DNA of 64,000 bases from Ruegeria intermedia (GTDB lineage: Bacteria > Pseudomonadota > Alphaproteobacteria > Rhodobacterales > Rhodobacteraceae). The first letter of the stretch is position 1. The number at the start of each line of letters is the position of its first letter. The stretch covers positions 186,001-250,000 of the forward strand of contig NZ_FQVK01000002.1 of the NCBI RefSeq assembly GCF_900129345.1, in the 5' to 3' direction. The translations under genes and the position numbers were made by a program. Of the stretch, positions 34,823 through 43,436 are shown one piece after another. The notes under the pieces were generated by a model that was not told where the DNA came from, did not search any database, and saw only the letters and a program-made list of their open reading frames with translations.

Positions 34823-35737
34823 TCAGGACGCCACAGGCGCCCGTTTGACCAATCCCAACTTCTCGCGCACCTCGGCCGGGCCGATCACCCGCGCGCCCAT
34901 GTTCTCGATGATCGTTCCGGCGCGCTCGACCAGTTGCCAGTTTTCGGCCAGTACCCCCTTGTCCAGCCACAGGTTGTCCTCGAGCCCCACGCGCACGTTG
35001 CCGCCGGCCAAAACCGAGGCCGCCACATAGGCCATCTGATGCCGCCCCAGCGAGAACGCGCTGAAGGGCCAGTCGTCGGGCACGTTGTTCACCATCGCCA
35101 TGAAGGTGTTCAGATCATCCGGCGCGCCCCACGGCACGCCCATGCACAGTTGCACCAGCGCATTCGGGGCCAGAACGCCCTCTTTCACCAGTTGCTTGGC
35201 AAACCACAGATGACCGGTGTCAAAGGCCTCGATCTCGGGCTTCACGCCCAGATCGGTCATCATCCGCCCCATCGCACGCAACGCACCGGGCGTGTTGGTC
35301 ATCACATAGTCGGCCTCGGCAAAGTTCATGGTGCCGCAATCCAGCGTGCAGATTTCCGGCAGACATTCGGCCACATGGGCAACGCGTTCCGAGGCACCGA
35401 TCATGTCGGTCCCCTCGGCCACGGGAAACGGGGCTTCGACCCCGCCGAACACGATGTCGCCCCCCATGCCGGCGGTCAGGTTCAGAACCACGTCCACCTC
35501 GGCGTCGCGGATGCGGTCCGTCACCTCGCGATACAGGTCCAGACGGCGGCTGGGCGCGCCGGTTTCAGGGTCGCGCACATGGCAATGCACCACCGCCGCC
35601 CCGGCCTTGGCCGCCGCGATTGCGCTGTCGGCGATCTGCTTGGGTGAACGCGGCACATGTGGGCTGCGATCCTGCGTCCCGCCCGAGCCGGTCACGGCAC
35701 AAGTGATGAAGACTTCGCGGTTCAATTCCAAAGGCAT
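34823..35737 (-). CDS. BKACE-family 3-dehydrocarnitine cleavage enzyme
   Basis: The 304-residue TIM-barrel enzyme is of the BKACE (beta-keto acid cleavage, formerly DUF849) family. The zinc-binding HCHVRDPETG near residue 50 and the GLEDNLWLDKG block are characteristic. In this family the carnitine-linked members transfer the trimethylamine-bearing part of 3-dehydrocarnitine to CoA, giving betainyl-CoA and acetoacetate with acetyl-CoA. The neighbouring dehydrogenase-thioesterase fusion makes that role very likely. It is the first gene of the minus-strand operon, divergent from the regulator. Confidence 0.9.
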   Translation of the reverse strand: MPLELNREVFITCAVTGSGGTQDRSPHVPRSPKQIADSAIAAAKAGAAVVHCHVRDPETGAPSRRLDLYREVTDRIRDAEVDVVLNLTAGMGGDIVFGGVEAPFPVAEGTDMIGASERVAHVAECLPEICTLDCGTMNFAEADYVMTNTPGALRAMGRMMTDLGVKPEIEAFDTGHLWFAKQLVKEGVLAPNALVQLCMGVPWGAPDDLNTFMAMVNNVPDDWPFSAFSLGRHQMAYVAASVLAGGNVRVGLEDNLWLDKGVLAENWQLVERAGTIIENMGARVIGPAEVREKLGLVKRAPVAS

Positions 35738-35870
35738 GGTGTTATCCCCAGGTTATACCCGGCTTCGCCATGGGTTTTCCCCAGGCTTCTCCCCGGATTC
35801 CGATTTGCGTCTGGCCCCGACTCTGGCGCAGCCTTGGCTGGACAACTTGCCAGAATGCGAATCAGACTTG

Positions 35871-36857
35871 ATGAAATCCGCAAAAAACATCCTCCAGCCC
35901 GAGCACCGCGCGCTGAAAACCGCCGTTCTGGTGCTGGACGAGTGCAACACGCTCAGCTTCGCCTCGGCGGTGGACCCGATGCGCGCCGCCAACCGGCTGG
36001 CCGACCGCCCGGCCTTCGACTGGGACTACGTGACCGCCACGCCCGAGCCGGCGATGCTGACCAGCGCGCTGCAAGTGCCGGGCATCCCGCTGGCGCGTCT
36101 CGACCACTGCGACCTGATGATCGTGATCGCGGGGTTCAACCTGGTGCGCCACGCCACCCCCAGCCTTCTGGCCGGGCTGCGCCGCATCGCCAATACCGGT
36201 GCCACGATGGCGGGAATCGACGGAGGCCCCTGGCTGCTGGCCGAAGCGGGGCTTCTTGACGGTCACGCCGCCACCACCCACTGGGAAGATCTCGAGACCT
36301 TCGCCACCCGTTTCCCCGAAGTCGACGTGCGCCCCGACCGGTACACCGTATCCGGCAACCGCCTGACCTCAGGCGGTGCGATCCCCGCGGTCGAGATGAT
36401 GCTGCACATCATAGCGGCACGCCACGGCGCCGGCTTCGCGGCCCGTGTCTCAGGCCTGTTCCTCTACGAAGGCGCCCCCGAACCCGGCAAACCGCAAAGC
36501 CGCACCGGCGCGCCACACCGCCACAGCGCCCTGACCGCCCGCGCCAACGCGATCATGCAGGCCGCGCTGGACGATCCGCTGCCCCTGGCCGAGATCGCAA
36601 AGGCCTTGGGAACCAGCCCGCGCACCCTGCAGCAGCAATTCCGCCTGCGCCTCAACACCACGCCGCAGGACCACTATCTGCAACTGCGCCTGGCCGAGGC
36701 CCGCCGTCTGGTCACCGACACCGACATGCCGCTGATGGACGTGGCGCAAGCCACGGGGTTCACGTCACAATCCAGCTTTGCCCGCGCCTTCCGAACCGCG
36801 CACGGGCAGTCCGCCCGCGACCTCAGACAGAACCGCACCCAGCCCACCCATCACTGA
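35871..36857 (+). CDS. GlxA-family AraC-type regulator, CdhR-like
   Basis: The 328-residue regulator has an N-terminal DJ-1/PfpI-like domain (about residues 20-190; FASAVDPMRAANRLADR, and LMIVIAGFNLVRHATP) and a C-terminal AraC DNA-binding domain with two helix-turn-helix units (PLAEIAKALGTSPRTLQQQF; MDVAQATGFTSQSSFARAF). CdhR, the carnitine activator of Pseudomonas, has this architecture, and the gene is divergent from the carnitine genes. ATG 35871 precedes the family start; the frame is open far upstream through the BKACE gene, which is not coding in that direction. Confidence 0.87.
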   Translation: MKSAKNILQPEHRALKTAVLVLDECNTLSFASAVDPMRAANRLADRPAFDWDYVTATPEPAMLTSALQVPGIPLARLDHCDLMIVIAGFNLVRHATPSLLAGLRRIANTGATMAGIDGGPWLLAEAGLLDGHAATTHWEDLETFATRFPEVDVRPDRYTVSGNRLTSGGAIPAVEMMLHIIAARHGAGFAARVSGLFLYEGAPEPGKPQSRTGAPHRHSALTARANAIMQAALDDPLPLAEIAKALGTSPRTLQQQFRLRLNTTPQDHYLQLRLAEARRLVTDTDMPLMDVAQATGFTSQSSFARAFRTAHGQSARDLRQNRTQPTHH

Positions 36858-36867
36858 CGGGCGCACA

Positions 36868-36926
36868 CTTCATCTGGCCAAAAATATCCCGGGGGAGTCG
36901 CCAAGGGCGACGGGGGCAGCGCCCCC
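36868..36926. repeat. Dispersed intergenic repeat, long form with two hairpins
   Basis: It begins CTTCATCTGGCC, then AAAAATATCCC, and ends in two adjacent perfect 6-bp hairpins: GTCGCC/GGCGAC (36897-36911) and GGGGGC/GCCCCC (36912-36926). The first 24 bases recur at 45645 with few changes. It fills the gap between convergent genes, 10 bases after the regulator stop. It may act as a bidirectional terminator, although it lacks a T-tract. Confidence 0.6.
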
Positions 36927-36931
36927 ATCCC

Positions 36932-37978
36932 TCAATACGGCATCGGGTGCGCGCGATGGGCCGCGTTGATCTCGGCCAAGACCTCATCCGACAGCACGAC
37001 ATCCCGCCCTTCCAGGATCCGCTCCAACTGCGCCTGCGTGGTCGCGCCGAAGATGACCGAGGTCATGAACGGCCGCGCCTGGCACCAGGCCAGCGCCATG
37101 TGCACCGGGTCCAACCCGTGTTTCGCGGCAATCTCCAGATAGGCCGCGACCGCATCGAACACCCGGTCGCCCTTGCGCCCGCCCATCTGCGGCACGATCG
37201 ACATGCGCGATCCCTCGGGCACCGCCCCGCCCTGATACTTGCCGGTCAGAAATCCGGCGGCCAGCGGCGAGAAGGCCAGCAACCCCACATCCTCATAGGC
37301 GCTCAGCTCGGCCATGTCGGTGTCGTACAGGCGGCACAGCAAGGAATATTCGTTCTGGACCGAGGCCACCCGCGGCGCACCCATCTCGTCGGACAGGCGC
37401 AGCCACTGGGCGGTGCCCCAGGCGCTTTCGTTCGACAGTCCGAAGGCGCGGATATTGCCCTTGTCCACCTGCAGCTGCAGCGCCTCGAGGCATTCGCGCA
37501 TGTTGTCCAGAACCGCCTGCCTGTCGCCGCCTGACGGGTCGTAATCCCAATTCTGCCGGAACATGTAACTGCCGCGGTTGGGCCAGTGGAATTGGTACAG
37601 GTCGATATAGTCGGTCCGCAGACGCCGCAGAGACCCCTCGACGGCGCCCGGAATGGTCTCGGCCGAGATCGGCGCGCCATCGCGCGCGCCGGCAAAACCC
37701 GCACCCGAATGCTTGGTCGCCAGGACATATTCGGCCCGCCGCGCCGGATGGGTGGCATTCCAGTTGCCCAGGATCTCCTCGGTTCGCCCCACCGTCTCTT
37801 TCGAGATCGGGTTCACCGGGTACATTTCGGCGGTATCGACGAAATTGATCCCCGCCGCCAGCGCCGTGTCCATCTGCCGATGCGCGTCGGACTCGGCGGT
37901 CTGGGTGCCGAAAGTCATCGTGCCCAGGCACAGGTCCGATACCTCGATCCCCGTGCGGCCCAAAGGCTTCATCTTCAT
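36932..37978 (-). CDS. Tas-like aldo/keto reductase
   Basis: The 348-residue (beta/alpha)8 reductase resembles E. coli Tas. Motifs are LCLGTMTFGTQTAESDA, NFVDTAEMYP with the catalytic Tyr, LATKHSG with the Lys, and YQFHWPNRG. It uses NADPH on aldehydes or ketones; the substrate is unknown. ATG 37978 is chosen because AGGAGAG lies eight bases upstream; another ATG follows two codons later. It lies 47 bases after holC on the same strand. Confidence 0.9.
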   Translation of the reverse strand: MKMKPLGRTGIEVSDLCLGTMTFGTQTAESDAHRQMDTALAAGINFVDTAEMYPVNPISKETVGRTEEILGNWNATHPARRAEYVLATKHSGAGFAGARDGAPISAETIPGAVEGSLRRLRTDYIDLYQFHWPNRGSYMFRQNWDYDPSGGDRQAVLDNMRECLEALQLQVDKGNIRAFGLSNESAWGTAQWLRLSDEMGAPRVASVQNEYSLLCRLYDTDMAELSAYEDVGLLAFSPLAAGFLTGKYQGGAVPEGSRMSIVPQMGGRKGDRVFDAVAAYLEIAAKHGLDPVHMALAWCQARPFMTSVIFGATTQAQLERILEGRDVVLSDEVLAEINAAHRAHPMPY

Positions 37979-38025
37979 TTCAGTCTCTCCTGTCCTCGCG
38001 GGCGGTCCCACCGCCCGTGGCCGCC

Positions 38026-38487
38026 TCACCCGGACTCGGCCTTTTTCTCCCACCGGCCCGATTCCTCGGACCAGTACTGGGCGGCGCAGCCCGCCCCGGT
38101 CAACACCTTCCACTGCCCCCGCGCATGATCCAGCGCCTGCGGATCGTTCCCGTCGAACAGGATGCAGACCCGCTGCAGCGCGGTCACCTCGTCGGCGGCC
38201 ACCTCGGCCCCGTCCACCGCCATCAGACAGGCCGGGTCATTGGCGGCCTCGGGTCCGGTGGTCAGCAGGATCGGCTGCCGCGCGTCATGCGGCCCGCCCG
38301 CGCGCCCATGCGGCAGAAACGATTCCTCGGGGCCCAGCCACAGTCTTTCGTCCAACCAGTCCATCCGCGCGGGGTCGGTGCCCCGCACGGCAATCCGCCA
38401 CCCGGCCTGTCGCGCCTTGTCCAGCAGCACCGGCAAGGTGTGCTCCAGCGGGTGACGGGTCAGGTGGTAGAAATAGACGGCGCCCAT
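38026..38487 (-). CDS. holC: DNA polymerase III chi subunit
   Basis: The 153-residue product fits HolC: it begins VYFYHLTRHPLEHTLPVLLDKA, has WRIAVRG, FLPHGRAGGPHDARQPILL and CILFDGNDPQALDHARGQW (key pieces only). Chi links the clamp loader to single-strand-binding protein. The gene starts four bases after the pepA stop; the same pair is adjacent in E. coli. Confidence 0.9.
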   Translation of the reverse strand: MGAVYFYHLTRHPLEHTLPVLLDKARQAGWRIAVRGTDPARMDWLDERLWLGPEESFLPHGRAGGPHDARQPILLTTGPEAANDPACLMAVDGAEVAADEVTALQRVCILFDGNDPQALDHARGQWKVLTGAGCAAQYWSEESGRWEKKAESG

Positions 38488-38491
38488 CGGC

Positions 38492-39964
38492 CTACTCGAA
38501 ATTGTCCTGCACGAAGCGGCTCAGCGCCCGCACGCCCCAGCCGGTCGCGCCTTTGGGCGCATAGGCGGTTTCCTTGGCCACCGAGGCAACACCGGCGATG
38601 TCCAGATGGATCCAGGGCGTGCCTTCCTTGACGAAACGCTGCAGGAACTGCGCCGCAGTGATCGACCCCGCGGGCCGGCCGCCCACGTTTTTGATGTCGG
38701 CGATGCGCGATTCCAGCTGCTTGTCATAAGCCTCGCCCAGCGGCATCCGCCACGCGCCTTCGTCCTCGGCCCGAGCCGCCTTGAGGAACGCATCGCAGAA
38801 GGTGTCGTTGTTGGAAAACACGCCCGCGTTTTCATGCCCCAGACCGATGATGATTGCGCCGGTCAGGGTGGCCAGATCGATCATGCCCACCGGTTTGAAC
38901 CGCTCCTGCGCGTACCACATCACGTCGCACAGCACCAAGCGGCCTTCGGCATCGGTGTTGATGATCTCGACCGTGTCGCCCTTCATCGACTTGACCACGT
39001 CGCCGGGGCGGATGGCATTGCCCGAGGGCATGTTCTCGACCAGCCCGACCAGGCCCACGACATTGGCCCTGGCCTTGCGCCTGGCCAGCGCGCGCATGGT
39101 GCCGGCCACGACCCCGGCGCCGCCCATGTCCATGGTCATGTCCTCCATCCCGGCCGCGGGCTTCAGGGAAATCCCGCCGGTGTCGAACACGACCCCCTTG
39201 CCCACCAGCGCCAGAGGCGCGTCATCGGCGTCGCCGCCGTTCCATTGCATCACCACCACCTTGGACGGGCTGTGCGACCCCTGCCCAACGCTCAGCAGGG
39301 TGCGCATGCCCAGCTTGGTCAGATCGTCCTCGTCCAGCACCTCGACCTCAAGGCCCAGCTCTTGCATCTCTTTCAGACGGTCGGCAAATTCGGTGGTGGT
39401 CAGCACGTTGGCCGGCTCATTGGTCAGGTCGCGGGTCATGCGCACGCCATCGGCCACCGCATACAGGGGCGCGAACGCGGCCTCGGCCTCGTCGGGTTTG
39501 ACATGGCAGATGGTCACGGCGCCCTGCGCGTTATCCGCGTCGGCCTTGGTCTTGTGCGCATCGAACGCATAGCTGCGCAAAGCGATGCCCATGGCCAGAT
39601 CCTCGACCCGCACCTGGTTGCCCGCCATCACCAGCAGATCCTTGCCCGCGGCCAGCTTGGCCAGCGCGGCCCCGCCCTTGCGCGCCTCGGCCGCATCGGG
39701 GCGGCGCGGCAGGACCAGCACGTCCAGCGCCTCGGCCGCCATGCCGCAGGGCCAGGCCAACGAGATCACCTCGCCCGTCTTGGCCTTGCCGAACCGCGCG
39801 CTCTCAACCAGCCGGGCAATGGCCCCGCGGGTCAGCCGGTTGGCCCGGCGCGCAGCGGGGTTCAACTTGCCGTCGTCGGGGATGATGATGGCCACGCGCC
39901 CCTCGGCCTGCGCCATCAGGTCCAGATCTTGGGATTGGAAGCGGATCGGTACCAGACTGCTCAT
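38492..39964 (-). CDS. pepA: Leucyl aminopeptidase (M17)
   Basis: The 490-residue hexameric two-metal exopeptidase has the family signature NTDAEGRLVL, and GKGVVFDTGGISLKP with metal-binding residues. The N-terminal domain is variable as usual. ATG 39964 is preceded on the minus strand by CAGGAGCAAGAA. Cytoplasmic, peptide turnover. It is divergent from lptG across 215 bases. Confidence 0.95.
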   Translation of the reverse strand: MSSLVPIRFQSQDLDLMAQAEGRVAIIIPDDGKLNPAARRANRLTRGAIARLVESARFGKAKTGEVISLAWPCGMAAEALDVLVLPRRPDAAEARKGGAALAKLAAGKDLLVMAGNQVRVEDLAMGIALRSYAFDAHKTKADADNAQGAVTICHVKPDEAEAAFAPLYAVADGVRMTRDLTNEPANVLTTTEFADRLKEMQELGLEVEVLDEDDLTKLGMRTLLSVGQGSHSPSKVVVMQWNGGDADDAPLALVGKGVVFDTGGISLKPAAGMEDMTMDMGGAGVVAGTMRALARRKARANVVGLVGLVENMPSGNAIRPGDVVKSMKGDTVEIINTDAEGRLVLCDVMWYAQERFKPVGMIDLATLTGAIIIGLGHENAGVFSNNDTFCDAFLKAARAEDEGAWRMPLGEAYDKQLESRIADIKNVGGRPAGSITAAQFLQRFVKEGTPWIHLDIAGVASVAKETAYAPKGATGWGVRALSRFVQDNFE

Positions 39965-40179
39965 TTCTTGCTCCTGAAAGACTCTGCCCCCAGACCTAGC
40001 CCGCAGGCGCGGCATTGACCAGATAGCAGTTTTCCCCGCCATCCAATTGCATTAAGGTCGCCCGAAAACGAACGGCAGGTCCGGGGGGACGATTTGGCAC
40101 CAAACGGCAGGCACAGGCCGTCGCAGGAACAGACAGGCACGGGCGAATCCGCCAAAGCGGCCGGGTCGGAGGTGCGGGC
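39965..40179. other. Gap between pepA and lptG where lptF would be expected
   Basis: The 215 bases between divergent pepA and lptG hold no full gene. Related bacteria usually have lptF here. A plus-strand frame without a start, ending in TGA 40181-40183, encodes LAPNGRHRPSQEQTGTGES and ends SEVRA; it overlaps the lptG GTG as a GTGA and could be the scar of a deleted upstream gene, or chance. Confidence 0.4.
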
Positions 40180-41280
40180 GTGATTCTCGACCGGTACTTA
40201 GCGCGGCGGTTTCTTCAGAGCTTTCTGGTCATCGGCGCCATCTTCCTGACCCTGATGTTCCTGATCGACCTGATCGAACAGCTCCGGCGGTTTGGCGACG
40301 CCAATCTGTCCTTCGGCCAGTTGCTGCAACTGACGCTGCTGAACACGCCGGCGGCGATCTCGGAAATGCTGCCCCTGCTGATGATCCTGTCCACCATCGC
40401 GCTGTTCGTCGGACTGGCGCGCAGTTCCGAACTGGTGGTGACCCGCGCCATCGGTCGGTCGGGCATCCGCGCGCTGGCGGCACCGGCGATGGTGGCGCTG
40501 GTGATCGGCTGCCTGGCCGTGGCCTTCCTGAATCCGATCGCGGCGGCCACGTCGGAAAAATACCGCAACATGTCAGACCTCTACAAGAACGGCGGCCGCT
40601 CGACCCTTTCGATAGGCCGCGACGGCCTTTGGCTGCGCCAGGGATCGGCCGCCGGCCAGTCGGTCATCCACGCGTCCGCAACCGAAAACGGCGAAACGCT
40701 GAAATTGCACGACGTGACGATCATCACCTTCGACGCCGATGGCATTCCGAATCGCCAGATCGTCGCAGGGCGCGCGATCCTGGAGGACGGAAACTGGGTG
40801 CTGCGCGACGCCAAGGAGTGGTCACTGGCGGCCGGCGAAAACCCCGAAGCCCTCGCGACCGAACACCGCGCGCTCAGACTGCCGACCACCCTGACCCGCG
40901 AGCGCATCCTCGACACGCTGGGGCAGCGGGATTCCGTTTCGGTCTATGACCTGCCGCAACTTATCCGCGACCTGCGCGAGGCCGGCTTTTCGACCAAGCA
41001 CTACGAGGTCTGGATGCATGTCCAGCTGGCGCGTCCGCTGTTTCTGGTCTCGATGGTTCTGGTCGGGGCGGCGTTTACCATGCGCCATGTCCGGTTCGGC
41101 GGCACGGGCATCGCGGTTCTCAGCGCCATTCTGCTGGGCTTCGCCATCTACTTCATCCGCAACTTCGCGCAGATCCTCGGAGAGAACGGACAATTGCCGA
41201 TCTATCTCGCGGCCTGGGCGCCGCCCTTTGCCGCCATTCTGCTGTCGCTTGGCCTGCTTTTGCATGCGGAGGATGGCTGA
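40180..41280 (+). CDS. lptG: LPS export permease LptG
   Basis: The 366-residue permease is one of the two membrane halves of the LptB2FG lipopolysaccharide extractor. The start LDRYLARRFLQSFLV, DLIEQLRRFGDANLSF and ALFVGLARSSELVVTRAIGRSG (in outline) fit LptG rather than LptF. Six helices and a central beta-jellyroll (about residues 130-230) are seen. GTG 40180 has CGGAGGTG seven bases upstream. lptD follows with a one-base overlap. No LptF gene is adjacent. Confidence 0.85.
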   Translation: MILDRYLARRFLQSFLVIGAIFLTLMFLIDLIEQLRRFGDANLSFGQLLQLTLLNTPAAISEMLPLLMILSTIALFVGLARSSELVVTRAIGRSGIRALAAPAMVALVIGCLAVAFLNPIAAATSEKYRNMSDLYKNGGRSTLSIGRDGLWLRQGSAAGQSVIHASATENGETLKLHDVTIITFDADGIPNRQIVAGRAILEDGNWVLRDAKEWSLAAGENPEALATEHRALRLPTTLTRERILDTLGQRDSVSVYDLPQLIRDLREAGFSTKHYEVWMHVQLARPLFLVSMVLVGAAFTMRHVRFGGTGIAVLSAILLGFAIYFIRNFAQILGENGQLPIYLAAWAPPFAAILLSLGLLLHAEDG

Positions 41281-43436
41281 TGCGCCGGTTCGCCCCCTTT
41301 CTGCTGACGGCCGTACTGGCCGCGGGTTGCCCATGGGTCGCCGCGGCGCAGTCCAGCCAGCCCTACCCCGCCACGCGGCAGCAGCAGGACCCGCCCGCCC
41401 TGCTGGTGGCCGACAAGGTATTCATCACCGCCGATGGCAAGCTGGTCGCCGAAGGCAATGTCGAGGCCTTCCAGGGCGACGTCCGGCTGACCGCACGGCG
41501 CATAACCTATGACCGCGAGACCGGCAGCCTGACGCTGGAGGGCCCGATCCGCATCGACCAGGGCGGCCGGGCCACGGTGCTGGCCGACTCGGCGGAACTG
41601 GATGACGGGCTGCGGAACGGGTTGCTGACCGGCGCGCGCATGGTCTTTGACCAGCAGGTGCAGATCGCGTCGGTTCAGGCCACCCGCGCCAGTGGCCGTT
41701 ATACCCAGTTCAGCAAGGTTTCCGCCACCTCGTGCCATGTCTGCACCGATGGCCGGCCACCGCTGTGGCAGATCCGCGCCCGCAAAGTGGTGCATGACCA
41801 GATCGAACGGCAACTGTATTTCGAGGGCGCGCAGTTCCGCGTGCTTGACGTCCCGGTATTCTACTTTCCGACGTTGCGCCTGCCCGACCCGACACTGGAC
41901 CGCGCGACCGGATTCCTGGTTCCGTCCATTCGGACGACGTCGCAGCTGGGCACCGGGGTTCAGGTCCCGTATTTCTTCAAGCTCGGCGATCACCGCGACC
42001 TGACCCTGACTCCCTATCTGTCATCCAAGACCACGACCCTGGGCTATCGGTACCGTCAGGCGTTCAAGAACGGCCGGCTGCAGTTCGAAGGCGCCTACAC
42101 GCGCGACGACGTGCAGACCGATCAGGATCGCGGCTATTTCTTCGCCAACGGGTGGTTCACCCTCAAGAACGATTTCCGGCTGACCTTCGACATCCAGACC
42201 GCATCGGACGACGCGTATCTGGTCGACTATGGCCTGCCCGACTATGACCGGTTGCGCAGCGAAATCGCGCTCGAACGAATCAAGCGTGATACGGCCTTCC
42301 GCACAAGCTTCATCCACTACAAGACCCTGCGCGACAGCGAGGATCAGGACGAAATCCCCTCGCGCGTGTTCGACCTTTACTTCGAAAAGCGCTATTTCCC
42401 CGGTGCGGTGGGCGGCGAGATCCGGCTGGGATTTCTGGCGCATACCCATACCCGCACCAGCGACGCCGACATTTCCGGGCGTGACGTGGCGCGCGCCACC
42501 TTCGATGCCGAGTGGCTGCGCAGCTGGACCTTCACGACCGGTCTGCGCGCGGATCTGGAACTGGGCGCATCGGTGGACACGTTCGACATCCGGGACGACA
42601 GCGCCTACCCTGATCAGATCACCCGCTCGACCCCACGCGCGGCGCTGACCCTGCGCTATCCCATGACCCGGCACGAGGCTTCGGGCGCCACGCAGTTCCT
42701 GGAGCCCATCGCCCAGATCGGCTGGACACATGTTTCGGACACCGATGTACCCGATGACGAAAGCACGTTTCAGGAATTCGATCAGGGCAACCTGCTGTCG
42801 CTGTCGCGCTTTCCGGCCGCAGACCGGCGCGAGGACGGAACCACCGCGGTATTCGGCCTGAACTGGGCCCGCTCCGCGCCGGGTGGCTGGCAGGCGCTGG
42901 CCACGATCGGCCAGGTGTTCCGCACCGATGCCAATCCCGGTTTCACCCTTACATCAGGTCTTCAGGGCACCTCGTCCGACCTGCTTCTGGCCGGCCAGAT
43001 CAAGACCGTCAAAGGCCTGACCCTGTCGGCGCGCGGCCTGCTCGATGGCGATTTCAGCTTTACCAAAGCTGAAATCCGGGGCGCATGGAGCAACGAAACC
43101 TCGGCGCTGTCCGGCAGCTACATCTGGCAGGAACCTGATCCGGCAGAAGACCTCGACGAGGAGATCTCCGAGATCAGGTTGACGGGGCGTCACCGCATCG
43201 ACGAGAACTGGCGCACCGACGCATTGGCCCGCTATGATCTGGCGGGATCGGAACCGCTGCGGCTGGGCCTCGGCGTGACCTACGAAAACGAGTGCGTGCA
43301 GGTAAACATGTCCGTCAGCCGGCGATATACATCGACATCAAGTATTGAGCCCACGACGGAATTCGGCTTTACCGTTGCACTGACAGGATACGCCGTTGAA
43401 GGCGGGGGCAAAAAGTACAAGAGACAATGCAGTTGA
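41280..43436 (+). CDS. lptD: LPS assembly outer-membrane protein LptD
   Basis: A 718-residue outer-membrane protein that inserts LPS in the outer leaflet. It has a signal peptide (about residues 1-24, ending AAAQSS), an OstA-type jellyroll (about 38-150; ITADGKLVAEGNVEAFQGDVRL, in outline) and a large beta-barrel with many aromatic strands. SCHVCTDGRPPLW carries a C-x-x-C pair just after the jellyroll. ATG overlaps the lptG TGA (TGATG), and the 3' end overlaps surA by ten bases. Confidence 0.93.
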   Translation: MRRFAPFLLTAVLAAGCPWVAAAQSSQPYPATRQQQDPPALLVADKVFITADGKLVAEGNVEAFQGDVRLTARRITYDRETGSLTLEGPIRIDQGGRATVLADSAELDDGLRNGLLTGARMVFDQQVQIASVQATRASGRYTQFSKVSATSCHVCTDGRPPLWQIRARKVVHDQIERQLYFEGAQFRVLDVPVFYFPTLRLPDPTLDRATGFLVPSIRTTSQLGTGVQVPYFFKLGDHRDLTLTPYLSSKTTTLGYRYRQAFKNGRLQFEGAYTRDDVQTDQDRGYFFANGWFTLKNDFRLTFDIQTASDDAYLVDYGLPDYDRLRSEIALERIKRDTAFRTSFIHYKTLRDSEDQDEIPSRVFDLYFEKRYFPGAVGGEIRLGFLAHTHTRTSDADISGRDVARATFDAEWLRSWTFTTGLRADLELGASVDTFDIRDDSAYPDQITRSTPRAALTLRYPMTRHEASGATQFLEPIAQIGWTHVSDTDVPDDESTFQEFDQGNLLSLSRFPAADRREDGTTAVFGLNWARSAPGGWQALATIGQVFRTDANPGFTLTSGLQGTSSDLLLAGQIKTVKGLTLSARGLLDGDFSFTKAEIRGAWSNETSALSGSYIWQEPDPAEDLDEEISEIRLTGRHRIDENWRTDALARYDLAGSEPLRLGLGVTYENECVQVNMSVSRRYTSTSSIEPTTEFGFTVALTGYAVEGGGKKYKRQCS

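Noticed and set aside
35743..35751. TTATCCCCA resembling a DnaA box near the carnitine genes
   Set aside because: A single 8-of-9 match with no replication gene nearby; expected by chance in 64 kb.
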